Below are positions 1-8,308 of a stretch of 64,000 nt of DNA, piece after piece. The notes under the pieces were generated by a model. The model had not been told where the DNA came from. It saw nothing but the letters and a program-made list of their open reading frames with translations, and made no database searches. The position numbers and the translations under genes were made by a program. Source of the DNA: Solwaraspora sp. WMMD1047. Its GTDB lineage: Bacteria > Actinomycetota > Actinomycetes > Mycobacteriales > Micromonosporaceae. How positions within the stretch are numbered: the stretch's first letter is position 1; each line of letters begins with the position of its first letter. The stretch is taken from contig NZ_JARUBL010000001.1 in assembly GCF_029626155.1 (NCBI RefSeq), positions 868,001-932,000 of the forward strand. The letters run 5' to 3'.

Positions 1-307
1 CCTCGGTCGCCCCGGCCGTGATCAGCACCTCTCGCTCCGGGTCGTAGTCCAGACCCCAGAACCGACGCTGGTGGGCGGCCACCGCGGCCCGCAACGCCGG
101 GATCCCCGGTCCGGGCGGATACTGGTTCTGCCCGCTCATCAGCGCCTCGGCGGCGGACGCCAGCATCTCCGGTGGTCCGTCGGTGTCCGGGAAGCCCTGC
201 CCCAGGTTGACCGCGCCGGTGCGGACCGCCAACGCCGACATCTCGGCGAAGATGGTGGTGCCGAACGGGCGCATCCGGCGTACCAGCGGATCGGCCTCGA
301 TGTCCAT
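1..307 (-). CDS. PLP-dependent class I/II aminotransferase, N-terminal part
   Basis: Runs off the left edge, so only about the first 102 residues are visible, beginning with ATG at 307. The start MDIEADPLVRRMRPFGTTIF and the stretch NLGQGFPDTDGPPEML are typical of the N-terminal arm of fold-type I aminotransferases of the kynurenine/methionine/succinyl-diaminopimelate group, and QYPPGPGIPALRAA continues that pattern. The PLP lysine lies outside the window, so the substrate cannot be assigned. It begins 6 bases after the stop of the MmpS-like gene on the same strand, which suggests co-transcription. Confidence 0.8.
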   Translation of the reverse strand, partial: MDIEADPLVRRMRPFGTTIFAEMSALAVRTGAVNLGQGFPDTDGPPEMLASAAEALMSGQNQYPPGPGIPALRAAVAAHQRRFWGLDYDPEREVLITAGATE

Positions 308-313
308 CCGGGC

Positions 314-1165
314 TCAGTTTCCGCCGATGCTGGTGCAGTCGACCGTGGCGAACCCGCCGCTGGCGTCCGTCTTGGCGACCTCGCGACCGTCGACGGTGAG
401 CCGGCAGCCGATCGAACCGTCGCCGGCCTCGGTGCGCAGCGCGATCAGCATGATCAGGGCCTGGTTCTGCATGGTCACCTCGGTCCGCCACGGCAACTCG
501 ACGTTGAGGGCCTGCTTGGGCAGCCCGGAATCGTCCACATAGGTGACCGAGGCTGGGCCGTCGCCGGTCACCTCGTAGACCACGGTCACCGGCCCGCCGG
601 AGCCCGGCGGCAGCAGCGGTTGGCGACCCGACGGTGACGGCTCGGTGGCCCGTGGCGGGCTGGTCGGGGAGCTGGTCGCCTCGGCGACGGCCCGCTCGAC
701 CGACTCGGCGGTGTCGCGCAGGAAGGCGTAACCGGCCACGCAGGCGCCGGCGCAGAGCAGCAGCACCAGAACCACGCCGAGCACGATGAACAGCACCGCC
801 CGGTTTGCGCCGCCCGACCCGGACGGCTTGGACCCGCCGGGCGCCGGCTGGCCGGGCTGGTACGGCGGATAGCCGGGCGGCGGCGGGTAGCCGGGTGGTG
901 GTGGATAACCGGGCGGTGGTGGATAACCGGGCGGTGGCGGATAACCGGGTTGTGGCGGGTAGCCGGATGGCGGGTAGCCGGCGTCGCCCGGGGGCGGGTA
1001 TCCCGGTTGGTAGGCGGGACCCGCCTCATAGGGAACGGTCGGCGGCTCGTACGACGGGGTGGGTGCCGACGGCTCGTACGACGGGCCCGGCGGCGGCGGC
1101 TCGTACGACGGGCCGGGTCCGGAGGCGGGCGGCTCGGACGGTGGCGGGGGTGACGAGTCGCTCAT
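314..1165 (-). CDS. Proline-rich single-pass membrane protein with MmpS-like domain
   Basis: Predicted 283 residues from ATG 1165. The sequence GGAG lies six bases upstream, so I prefer this over the in-frame codon at 1231. Residues 1-125 are Pro/Gly/Tyr-rich with tandem PGYPPP units. One transmembrane helix (about 130-155, starting AVLFIVLGVVLVLLL) follows, then an outer linker and a C-terminal domain starting VTVVYEVTGDGPASVTYVDD. That domain matches the immunoglobulin-like fold of MmpS transport-accessory proteins. No MmpL partner is next to it. The repeat tail may pack against peptidoglycan or partner proteins, but that is inference. The downstream aminotransferase gene is 6 bases away. 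Confidence 0.75.
   Translation of the reverse strand: MSDSSPPPPSEPPASGPGPSYEPPPPGPSYEPSAPTPSYEPPTVPYEAGPAYQPGYPPPGDAGYPPSGYPPQPGYPPPPGYPPPPGYPPPPGYPPPPGYPPYQPGQPAPGGSKPSGSGGANRAVLFIVLGVVLVLLLCAGACVAGYAFLRDTAESVERAVAEATSSPTSPPRATEPSPSGRQPLLPPGSGGPVTVVYEVTGDGPASVTYVDDSGLPKQALNVELPWRTEVTMQNQALIMLIALRTEAGDGSIGCRLTVDGREVAKTDASGGFATVDCTSIGGN
870..959 (-). repeat. 18-nt tandem repeat encoding PGYPPP units
   Basis: Five consecutive 18-base units, with a shortened sixth at 960-974, lie in frame in the MmpS-like gene. Most differences between units are synonymous or conservative. The period is a multiple of three, so copy-number change would alter only the length of the proline-rich tail. Confidence 0.85.
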
Positions 1166-1409
1166 CGAGTGCTCCAGGGGCGACGGCGGTGGCCGGGTGC
1201 CGGGACGGCGTACGGGTCTGTGCGGGGTCACGGTACCGCGCCCGGCCCGGGCCGGCCGGTTTCGTACCCCGCCGGGTGCCCCGGACGCCGGTGCGTCGTT
1301 CGCCGGACCGGTGTGCGGGCGGCCGATCGGTCCCGAGAAGGGCGATATCGCGCAGGGAGAGTGATTGAATCAGCTACTTTCAAGCAGGAGTAATGAGCGA
1401 AAGCTGGGA

Positions 1410-1415
1410 TACGCT
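1410..1415 (+). promoter_or_regulatory. Possible -10 element for leaderless glmS
   Basis: TACGCT sits 7 bases before the glmS ATG at 1423, the spacing expected if transcription starts at the initiation codon. No convincing ribosome-binding site lies directly before that ATG, and no clear -35 box is visible. Confidence 0.35.
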
Positions 1416-1422
1416 GCGGACC

Positions 1423-3336
1423 ATGTGTGGAATCGTGGGTTACGCCGGCGCTCGCCCGGCACTGGACATCGTCGTCGACGGGCTCCGGCGGTTGGAGTAC
1501 CGCGGCTACGACTCGGCCGGCGTCGCCATCGTCTGCGACGACGAGCTGCTCACCGAGAAGAAGGCCGGCAAGCTGGCCAACCTCGAGAAGACGTTGGCCG
1601 AGCGGGCCGGCGGCGGCACGGCCGATCCGGGCGCCGGTCCGCTCGGCATCGCGGCCGGTAGCACCGGCATCGGGCACACCCGGTGGGCCACCCACGGCGG
1701 TCCGACCGACCGCAACGCCCACCCGCACCGGTCCGTCGACGGCCGGGTGGCCGTGATCCACAACGGGATCATCGAGAACTTCGCCAAGCTCCGCGCGGAA
1801 CTGGAGGACGGCGGGATCGAGTTCGGCAGCGACACCGACACCGAGTGCGTCGCGCACCTGCTCGCCGCCGAGTTGGACCGGATGCGTGCCGACGGGCAGC
1901 CGGCCGGTCCGCCGCTGCTGGCCGCCGCGATGCGGGCCGTCTGCCGACGGTTGGAGGGCGCGTTCACCCTGCTCGCGGTCGACGCGGCGCTGCCCGGCGT
2001 GGTGGTCGGGGCGCGCCGCAACTCGCCGCTCGTGGTCGGCCGGGGCACCGGGGAGAACTTCCTGGCCAGCGACGTTTCCGCGTTCATCGAGCACACCCGG
2101 GAGGCGGTGGAGCTGGGGCAGGACCAGGTCGTGCTGATCACCGCCGACGAGGTGTCGATCACCGACTTCGACGGAGCGCCGGCGGCCGGCAAGGACTTCC
2201 ACATCGACTGGGACGCCTCGGCCGCCGAGAAGGGCGGCTACGACTGGTTCATGCTCAAGGAGATCGCCGAGCAGCCGCAGGCCATCGCCGACACCCTGCT
2301 CGGCCGGCTGACCGACAGCGGCGAGATCATGCTCGACGAGGTCCGCCTCACCGACCAGGATCTGCGTGACGTCGACAAGGTCTTCATCGTCGCCTGCGGC
2401 ACCGCCTACCACTCCGGCCTGGTCGCCAAGTACGCCATCGAACACTGGACCCGGATTCCGTGCGAGGTGGAGCTGGCCAGCGAGTTCCGGTACCGGGATC
2501 CGGTGCTGGACCGGTCCACCCTGATCGTGGTCATCTCGCAGTCCGGCGAGACCATGGACACCCTGATGGCGCTGCGGCACGCCAAGGAGCAGAAGGCCCG
2601 GGTGCTGGCGATCTGCAACACCAACGGCTCGACCATCCCGCGCGAGTCGGACGCCGTTCTCTACACCCACGGCGGCCCCGAGGTCGCGGTCGCCTCCACG
2701 AAGGCGTTCCTGACCCAGTTGGTGGCGTGCTACCTGATCGGTCTGCATCTGGCTCAGGTCCGCGGGATCAAGTACGCCGACGAGGTGGCCGCCGTCGTCG
2801 CCCAACTGCAGGAGATGCCCGACAAGCTGCGTACCCTGCTGACCGCGATGGAGCCGGTCCGGCAGCTGGCCCAGGATCTCCGGTCCGCGCCGACCGTGCT
2901 CTTCATCGGCCGGCACGTCGGCTACCCGGTCGCCCTGGAGGGCGCCCTCAAGCTCAAGGAACTCGCGTACATGCACGCGGAGGGGTTCGCCGCCGGTGAG
3001 CTGAAGCACGGCCCGATCGCGCTTATCGAGCAGGGCACGCCGGTGGTCTGCGTGGTGCCGTCGCCGGCCGGCCGCGGCATGCTGCACGACAAGATCGTGT
3101 CGAACATCCAGGAGGTACGCGCCCGGGGCGCCCGGACGATCGTGATCGCCGAGGAGGGGGACCGGGCGGTGCTGCCGTACGCCGACCACCTGATCGCCGT
3201 GCCCCGTACGCCGACCCTGCTGGCGCCGCTGGTGACCACCATCCCGCTGCAGGTCCTGGCGGCCGAGATCTCGGCGGCCCGGGGCTATGACGTGGACCAG
3301 CCGCGCAACCTGGCCAAGTCGGTCACGGTCGAATAG
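1423..3336 (+). CDS. glmS: Glutamine-fructose-6-phosphate aminotransferase (isomerizing)
   Basis: Makes glucosamine-6-phosphate from fructose-6-phosphate and glutamine, the entry step to peptidoglycan amino sugars. The chosen start gives MCGIVGYAG, so Cys2 becomes the N-terminal nucleophile after Met removal, as the family requires; the upstream ATG at 1393 would bury it. The 637 residues comprise an N-terminal glutaminase domain (YRGYDSAG, HTRWATHG, HNGIIENF), then two SIS sugar-isomerase domains (SQSGETMDTL, ALKLKELAYMHAEGF) and the C-terminal AKSVTVE. A short glycine-rich insertion (GGTADPGAGPLG) sits in the glutaminase part. It is convergent with the DUF1023 gene. Confidence 0.97.
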   Translation: MCGIVGYAGARPALDIVVDGLRRLEYRGYDSAGVAIVCDDELLTEKKAGKLANLEKTLAERAGGGTADPGAGPLGIAAGSTGIGHTRWATHGGPTDRNAHPHRSVDGRVAVIHNGIIENFAKLRAELEDGGIEFGSDTDTECVAHLLAAELDRMRADGQPAGPPLLAAAMRAVCRRLEGAFTLLAVDAALPGVVVGARRNSPLVVGRGTGENFLASDVSAFIEHTREAVELGQDQVVLITADEVSITDFDGAPAAGKDFHIDWDASAAEKGGYDWFMLKEIAEQPQAIADTLLGRLTDSGEIMLDEVRLTDQDLRDVDKVFIVACGTAYHSGLVAKYAIEHWTRIPCEVELASEFRYRDPVLDRSTLIVVISQSGETMDTLMALRHAKEQKARVLAICNTNGSTIPRESDAVLYTHGGPEVAVASTKAFLTQLVACYLIGLHLAQVRGIKYADEVAAVVAQLQEMPDKLRTLLTAMEPVRQLAQDLRSAPTVLFIGRHVGYPVALEGALKLKELAYMHAEGFAAGELKHGPIALIEQGTPVVCVVPSPAGRGMLHDKIVSNIQEVRARGARTIVIAEEGDRAVLPYADHLIAVPRTPTLLAPLVTTIPLQVLAAEISAARGYDVDQPRNLAKSVTVE

Positions 3337-3363
3337 CCACCACGGTCACGGTCGAGTAGCCAC
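3321..3363. repeat. 20-bp direct repeat at a convergent gene junction
   Basis: The 20-base sequence at 3321-3340 recurs at 3344-3363 with one mismatch (period 23). The first copy contains the glmS stop codon, and the second contains the last codons and stop of the opposing DUF1023 gene. It looks like a local tandem duplication that set both gene ends. Confidence 0.7.
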
Positions 3364-5097
3364 CTCGGCCACGCCGGCCAGGGCCGGGCCGCCGGGTGTC
3401 CAGTAGCCGGCGTGGCCACCCGGTCCGGTCGGAATCCGCCCGGCACCGAACGCCGCATCGGCCGGGTTGCGGCCGAACCAGAGGTCCTCGGCCGGCTGGC
3501 CGAAGGCCAGCGGGCCGGCCAGCGGGGCGAACACCCCGACGGCGAGCCGCTCCAGCAGCTCACCCGGGGCCAGCGCGGCGTACTGGATCGGGTCGTCGCG
3601 GGCGGTACCGGCCCAGACCTGCCCGGCCGGCAGGCCCAACCCGTCGGCCCGGTCCACGCCGACCCCGGGGGCGCCGAGCAGCACCACCTGGTCGGCAGCG
3701 AGACCGTGGTCGCGGGCGGCGGTCCCGACCACCAGCGCGCCGTAGCTGTAGCCGACCACCGTCTGCCCGGCCGGCGGCCCGTCGTTGCTGGCCCGCAGCC
3801 CTTCCTGGAACCGGTGCAGGGCCGGCCCGGCGTCGCGGGCACGGGAGTCGCTGGCCGCCTCGTCGACAAAGTCCGGAGCGTCGTAGTCGAGCCAGAGCAC
3901 GGCGGCGCTCGCGCGCCCCGGCGCCTCGACGGCGCACTGCTCGGCCAGCCGGTCGACGCGGATCAGCTCGGCCCCGATGCCGGGCAGGTCGGCCTGCATG
4001 CCAGGCACATAGCTGACCACATGGTCGGCCCGGTCCGGGTTGCCGATCGCCAGGACCGCCCGGCCGTCCCCGGCCTGGTCGAGGGCGAGCAGGTAGGCGC
4101 GCTGCCCGGAGTCGCTGCCGAGCCGGTCGGCCAGCGCGGCTCCCCGCTCGGCCAACGCACCAGGCCCCCGCTCGGCCAACAGCAGCCGGTTGGCCTGGTC
4201 ACGCGCGTCGGCCGGGACGCCGTCGGTCCGCCCGACAAGCGTCGGCTCGTGCGCCACCAGCCACCGGCGCTGCGCCGCCGTCAGCCCGTCCCACCAGCGC
4301 CGCACGTCGGCGGGCTCGGCGCCGCCCGGCGGCCGCAGCGATCCGGCACCGCCCGGGGCGGCGGGACCGCCGGCCGGGTCCGCGTCGCCACCCGGGCGAC
4401 CAGCGCGACCGGCGTGCTCCGTCCAGCCTGCCCGTGCGGCTGCGGCCAGGACGGTCAACCGGCCGGCGGCCGTCCGGTCGGCGGTCTCGGCCAGCGTCAA
4501 CGCCGCCGCGATTCGAGCCGCGACCGCCCGCACCGCGTGGCCGGCGTCCGGCCCGGCGTCGCGGGCCACCGGCCCGGCCGTCGGTGCCCGGGACACCCGG
4601 CCGTGCCGGTCCACCAGCACCCCCGCCGCGTCGGCCGCCTCGACCGCCGCGGCCAGCAGGGCTCGCGCCCTGGTCAGGGCTGCCGCGAACTCGGCCAGCA
4701 CCTGGTCGATCTCGATGAACGCCGGACGGCCGAGTGCCAGCACGGCGGTGGGGCCGGCCAACCGGGCGCCGGCGGCCCGCCCGGCCGGGCCGGACCAGCC
4801 AGCGAGCAACCGCGCACCGGCGGCACGCAGCTCCGCGCGCCGCCGGTCGACCACCTCCAGCACCGCCCGCCAGGCCGACCCCGCCGCCCGCCACGAGCCC
4901 GGGTCGGCGGCCCAGAGCCGCTGGTACGGACCGACCTGCTGCCCGCCGCCGACCAAGGGCTGCCCGCCGCCGACCAAGGGCTGCCCGCCGCCGACCAAGG
5001 GCTGCCCGCCGCCGGCCACGGGCGATCGGGTGCCGGTCACCGGCGGCCCGGCCCCGACTACCGGCGCTCGGGTGCCGGACCACCGCGGCGGGTTCAC
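3346..5097 (-). CDS. Alpha/beta hydrolase of the DUF1023 family with WXG-like N-terminal region
   Basis: Predicted 583 residues starting with GTG 5097, which overlaps the stop of the EspC-like gene as GTGA. After a low-complexity head with PLVGGGQ repeats there is a helical region with spaced Trp residues and a WSGPAG motif (about 65-180), reminiscent of ESX/WXG100 substrates. The C-terminal DUF1023 domain carries the nucleophile elbow GYSYG (Ser451), DYDAPDF and a late GGHAGYW likely to hold the catalytic His. Family members are serine esterase/lipase-like proteins common in actinobacteria. Pairing with an EspC-like protein suggests type VII export, but no ESX core genes are in the window. 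Confidence 0.75.
   Translation of the reverse strand: MNPPRWSGTRAPVVGAGPPVTGTRSPVAGGGQPLVGGGQPLVGGGQPLVGGGQQVGPYQRLWAADPGSWRAAGSAWRAVLEVVDRRRAELRAAGARLLAGWSGPAGRAAGARLAGPTAVLALGRPAFIEIDQVLAEFAAALTRARALLAAAVEAADAAGVLVDRHGRVSRAPTAGPVARDAGPDAGHAVRAVAARIAAALTLAETADRTAAGRLTVLAAAARAGWTEHAGRAGRPGGDADPAGGPAAPGGAGSLRPPGGAEPADVRRWWDGLTAAQRRWLVAHEPTLVGRTDGVPADARDQANRLLLAERGPGALAERGAALADRLGSDSGQRAYLLALDQAGDGRAVLAIGNPDRADHVVSYVPGMQADLPGIGAELIRVDRLAEQCAVEAPGRASAAVLWLDYDAPDFVDEAASDSRARDAGPALHRFQEGLRASNDGPPAGQTVVGYSYGALVVGTAARDHGLAADQVVLLGAPGVGVDRADGLGLPAGQVWAGTARDDPIQYAALAPGELLERLAVGVFAPLAGPLAFGQPAEDLWFGRNPADAAFGAGRIPTGPGGHAGYWTPGGPALAGVAEVATRP
4939..5022 (-). repeat. 21-nt tandem repeat encoding PLVGGGQ
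   Basis: Three identical 21-base units (4939-4959, 4960-4980, 4981-5001) and one diverged unit (5002-5022) lie near the 5' end of the DUF1023 gene. Identical units imply recent expansion. The period preserves the frame. Confidence 0.9.
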
Positions 5098-5387
5098 CGG
5101 GCGGCCCCGGAGAGCCGTCGGGCGGCCCGTTGGTCCGCGTCGTCGTACTCGTCGGCGGCGGTCCGCGCGGCGGTGGCCAGCTCAGCCAGGTCGCCGCCGA
5201 CCTCGCCGAGCCAGCCGTGCACTGCGGACTCGACCGTGGCCAACGCCTCGGCCGTGGCCCAGCCCGGCGTCGGCACGGTCAGGCCGGGCACCCCGGCCAG
5301 GCCGTGGCCGAGCCGGTAGGCGATGCCGGTCAGCTCACCGGCGGCCCGGCGCAGCACATCGGTGCTTACCACGAGATCGTCCCGCAT
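5094..5387 (-). CDS. Small helical ESX/EspC-like protein
   Basis: Predicted 97 residues from ATG 5387, which has a perfect AGGAGG five bases upstream. The protein begins MRDDLVVSTDVLRRAAGELT, has a Pro-Gly-Trp turn (TPGWATAEAL) between two helical halves and ends in a polar C-terminal helix. This is the layout of EspC/WXG100-type secreted proteins, which form helical hairpins and pair with larger partners. It is translationally coupled by GTGA to the DUF1023 hydrolase gene, so the two probably act together. Assignment is by architecture only. Confidence 0.65.
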   Translation of the reverse strand: MRDDLVVSTDVLRRAAGELTGIAYRLGHGLAGVPGLTVPTPGWATAEALATVESAVHGWLGEVGGDLAELATAARTAADEYDDADQRAARRLSGAAR

Positions 5388-5620
5388 CGGAGCCTCCTCA
5401 CGGGCGTCGGCGGCCCCCGCCGACATCCCGACGCTACGAGCTCCGGCCCACCGTGACCTGCCCCTGTGGACAACCGGCGGCGGGGCACCGCAACCGTCGT
5501 CCACAGCCCTTGTCCCGCCTACCGGAGGCCGTTAATCTGCCGGCTTCCTGGTGCGCGGGTGGGTGGGGGATTACTCGTCTAGGGTGAGGTGATGATCGGC
5601 TCGGTGATGGTGGTGCAGCG

Positions 5621-7090
5621 ATGAGGCCGGCCTGGCGCGTCGCCGACGTCCGCGCGGCGGAACGGGAGCTGATGGCCACCCTGCCGCCCGACACGCTGAT
5701 GCAGCGGGCCGCCGCCGGCCTGGCCCGTCGCTGCGCGCTGCTGCTGACCGGGACCGGCGGCGTCTACGGGGCCAGCGTCCTGCTCCTCGTCGGCTCCGGC
5801 GACAACGGCGGGGACGCGCTCTACGCCGGCGCCCGACTCGCCGACCGGGGCGCCGCGGTCACCGCCCTGCTGCTGGCGCCGGACCGGGCGCACCGGGCCG
5901 GGCTGGCGGCGCTGACCGCCGCCGGTGGCCGGGTCGTGGACCGGCAGCCGGCCCGGGTGGACCTGGTGATGGACGGCATCGTCGGGATCGGCGGCACGGG
6001 TGGGCTGCGTGAGCCGGCCGCCCGGGTGGTCGCCGGCCTGACCGAGCTGTGCGACCGGAGCGGCGGGCGACCGCCGGTGGTGGCGGTGGACGTACCCAGC
6101 GGTGTCGAGGTGGACACCGGTGACGTGCCGGACGCGAACGGCGCCGGGCCGAGCGCGGTCACCGCCGACCTGACCGTCACCTTCGGCTGCCTCAAGCCGG
6201 CGCTGGCGGTCGGCCCGGCCGCCGCCCTGGCCGGCGAGGTGGAGCTGGTCGACATCGGTCTGCGCCCGTGGCTGCGCGGCACGCCTGCGTTGCGGGTGAC
6301 CGAATGGGACGACGTGGCGAGCTGGTGGCCCCGCCCCGGCGCGGCATCCGAGAAGTACAGCCGAGGGGTGCTCGGCATCGCCACCGGCTCGGCCACCTAC
6401 CCCGGGGCGGCGGTGCTGTCGGTGGGCGGCGCGGCGGCCGGCCCCGCCGGCCTGCTCCGCTATGCCGGCGGCGCCCGGGCCGAGGTGCTGCACCACCATC
6501 CGTCGGTGATCGCCACCGACCGGGCCGCCGACGCCGGCCGGGTACAGGCCTGGGTCTGCGGCTCCGGAATCGGCACCGACGACGCCGCGGCGGCCGAGCT
6601 GCGCCGGGTGCTGGCCGCGCCGGTACCGGTCGTCCTCGACGCCGACGCGCTGACCCTGCTGGTCGACGGCCGGATGGCCGAGCAGCTGCGGGGAAGGGCC
6701 GCGCCGATCGTGATCACCCCGCACGACCGGGAGTTCAACCGGCTCTGCGGAGAGCCGCCGGGCACCGACCGGGCCGCCTCCGCGCTCCGGCTGGCCGCCT
6801 GGATGAACGCGGTGGTCCTGCTCAAGGGGGACCGGACAGTGATCGCCACCCCGGACGGCCGGGTCACCGTCAACCCGACCGGTACCCCGGCCCTGGCCAC
6901 CGGCGGCACCGGCGACGTGCTGGCCGGCCTGCTCGGCTCGCTGCTCGCCGCCGGCCTGGCACCGGACCGGGCGGCCGCCGCGGCGGCGTACCTGCACGGC
7001 CTGGCCGGCCGGGAGGCGGCCCGGCACGGCCCGGTGACCTCGGCCGACGTGGCGGCCGCGCTGCGCCCGGTGATCGCCCAGCTGGGCTGA
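5621..7090 (+). CDS. nnr: Bifunctional NAD(P)HX epimerase and dehydratase
   Basis: Repairs hydrated nicotinamide cofactors. The N-terminal YjeF-type half epimerises R/S NAD(P)HX, and the C-terminal ribokinase-like half dehydrates it with ADP or ATP. Visible marks are GSGDNGGDALYAGARL near residue 50, VDVPSGVEVDTGDVP in the epimerase half, CGSGIGTDDAAA near 310, and ALATGGTGDVLAGLLGSL near 425 for the nucleotide/catalytic site. The 489 residues match fused Nnr proteins. It lies 81 bases upstream of alr, the usual actinobacterial neighbour. Confidence 0.93.
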   Translation: MRPAWRVADVRAAERELMATLPPDTLMQRAAAGLARRCALLLTGTGGVYGASVLLLVGSGDNGGDALYAGARLADRGAAVTALLLAPDRAHRAGLAALTAAGGRVVDRQPARVDLVMDGIVGIGGTGGLREPAARVVAGLTELCDRSGGRPPVVAVDVPSGVEVDTGDVPDANGAGPSAVTADLTVTFGCLKPALAVGPAAALAGEVELVDIGLRPWLRGTPALRVTEWDDVASWWPRPGAASEKYSRGVLGIATGSATYPGAAVLSVGGAAAGPAGLLRYAGGARAEVLHHHPSVIATDRAADAGRVQAWVCGSGIGTDDAAAAELRRVLAAPVPVVLDADALTLLVDGRMAEQLRGRAAPIVITPHDREFNRLCGEPPGTDRAASALRLAAWMNAVVLLKGDRTVIATPDGRVTVNPTGTPALATGGTGDVLAGLLGSLLAAGLAPDRAAAAAAYLHGLAGREAARHGPVTSADVAAALRPVIAQLG

Positions 7091-7159
7091 TCCAGGCCGG
7101 GGAGGTCGCCCGGCTGGGCTGATCGGACGGGGAGCCCGGAGGAGACGATTACCGGAAAG

Positions 7160-7165
7160 TAGGCT
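7160..7165 (+). promoter_or_regulatory. -10 element for a probably leaderless alr transcript
   Basis: TAGGCT ends 6 bases before the alr ATG at 7172, and no Shine-Dalgarno sequence precedes that ATG. The same hexamer at similar spacing precedes guaA. No good -35 box is seen. Confidence 0.45.
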
Positions 7166-7171
7166 GGTCAC

Positions 7172-8308
7172 ATGTGGCAGGCCGAGGTGCGGATCGATCT
7201 CGACGCGATCCGGGAGAACGTCAGCCGGCTGCGGTCCGGCACGAGCGCCGAGCTGATGGCGGTGGTCAAGGGCGACGGTTACGGCCACGGCATGCTGCCG
7301 GTCGCCCGGGCCGCGCTGGAGGCCGGCGCGAGCTGGCTCGGTGTCTGCACCCTGGACGAGGCGCTGACCCTGCGCCGGGCCGGGATCACCGCGCCGGTGC
7401 TGGCCTGGCTGCTCGTGCCCGGCCTGCCGCTGCACGAGGGAGTCGCCGCCGGGGTCGACCTGAGTGCGGCGAGCGTGGCCCAGGTCGCCGAGATGGTGGC
7501 CGCGGGCGAGACCGCCGGCCGGCCGGCCGCCGTCCACCTGAAAATCGACACCGGGTTGTCCCGGGGCGGCGCCACTGCCGCCGACTGGCCCGAGCTGGTC
7601 GAGGCCGCCGCGAAGGCCCAGGCCGACGGACTGGTCGAGGTGGTCGGCGTGTGGAGCCATTTCGTGTACGCCGACGCGCCCGGCCACCCCACCATCGACC
7701 GCCAACTCGCCGCCTTCCAGGAGGGGGTGGCGGTGGCCGAGCGGGCCGGGCTGCGGCCCCGGCTGCGGCACCTGGCCAACTCGGCCGCCACCCTGACCCG
7801 CCCCGACACCCACTTCGACCTGGTCCGGGCGGGCATCGCCGTCTACGGGCTGTCGCCGGTGCCGGGGCAGCAGCACGGGCTGCGTCCGGCGATGACCGCG
7901 CGGGCCCGGGTGATGCTCACCAAGCGGGTGCCGGCCGGCACCGGTGTCTCGTACGGGCACACCTACACCACCGACCGGGAGACCACGCTGGCCGTGGTGC
8001 CGCTCGGCTACGCCGACGGGGTGCCCCGGCACGCCTCCGGCACCGGACCGGTCCGGCTGGCCGGCCGCACCCGCACCATCGCCGGCCGGGTCTGCATGGA
8101 CCAGATCGTGCTCGACTGCGGGGACGACCCGGTCGCCGCCGGCGAGGTCGCCACCCTCTTCGGCGACGGCGCGGACGGCGGGCCGACCGCCGACGACTGG
8201 GCGGCCGCGGTGGGCACGATCAACTACGAGATCGTCACCCGGTTCGGCGGCCCCCGGGTGCCCCGGGTCTACGACGGGGAGACCCGGGACCACGGGGAGG
8301 CGGCGTGA
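7172..8308 (+). CDS. alr: Alanine racemase
   Basis: Interconverts L- and D-alanine with PLP, supplying D-Ala for peptidoglycan. The 378-residue fold-type III enzyme shows the PLP lysine in AVVKGDGYGHG (Lys33) and the second catalytic base in GVSYGHTYTT (Tyr261). IDTGLSRGG, VPLGYADGVPR and RVCMDQIVLDCG are also family motifs. Length and motifs are complete. The stop overlaps the GTG of the next gene (GTGA), so it heads an alr-hydrolase-tsaE-ung run of overlapping genes. Confidence 0.96.
   Translation: MWQAEVRIDLDAIRENVSRLRSGTSAELMAVVKGDGYGHGMLPVARAALEAGASWLGVCTLDEALTLRRAGITAPVLAWLLVPGLPLHEGVAAGVDLSAASVAQVAEMVAAGETAGRPAAVHLKIDTGLSRGGATAADWPELVEAAAKAQADGLVEVVGVWSHFVYADAPGHPTIDRQLAAFQEGVAVAERAGLRPRLRHLANSAATLTRPDTHFDLVRAGIAVYGLSPVPGQQHGLRPAMTARARVMLTKRVPAGTGVSYGHTYTTDRETTLAVVPLGYADGVPRHASGTGPVRLAGRTRTIAGRVCMDQIVLDCGDDPVAAGEVATLFGDGADGGPTADDWAAAVGTINYEIVTRFGGPRVPRVYDGETRDHGEAA

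Noticed and set aside
5579-8293. A 904-codon leftward open frame opposite nnr and alr
   Set aside because: Pure antisense of two clear enzymes, with low-complexity composition and no ribosome site.
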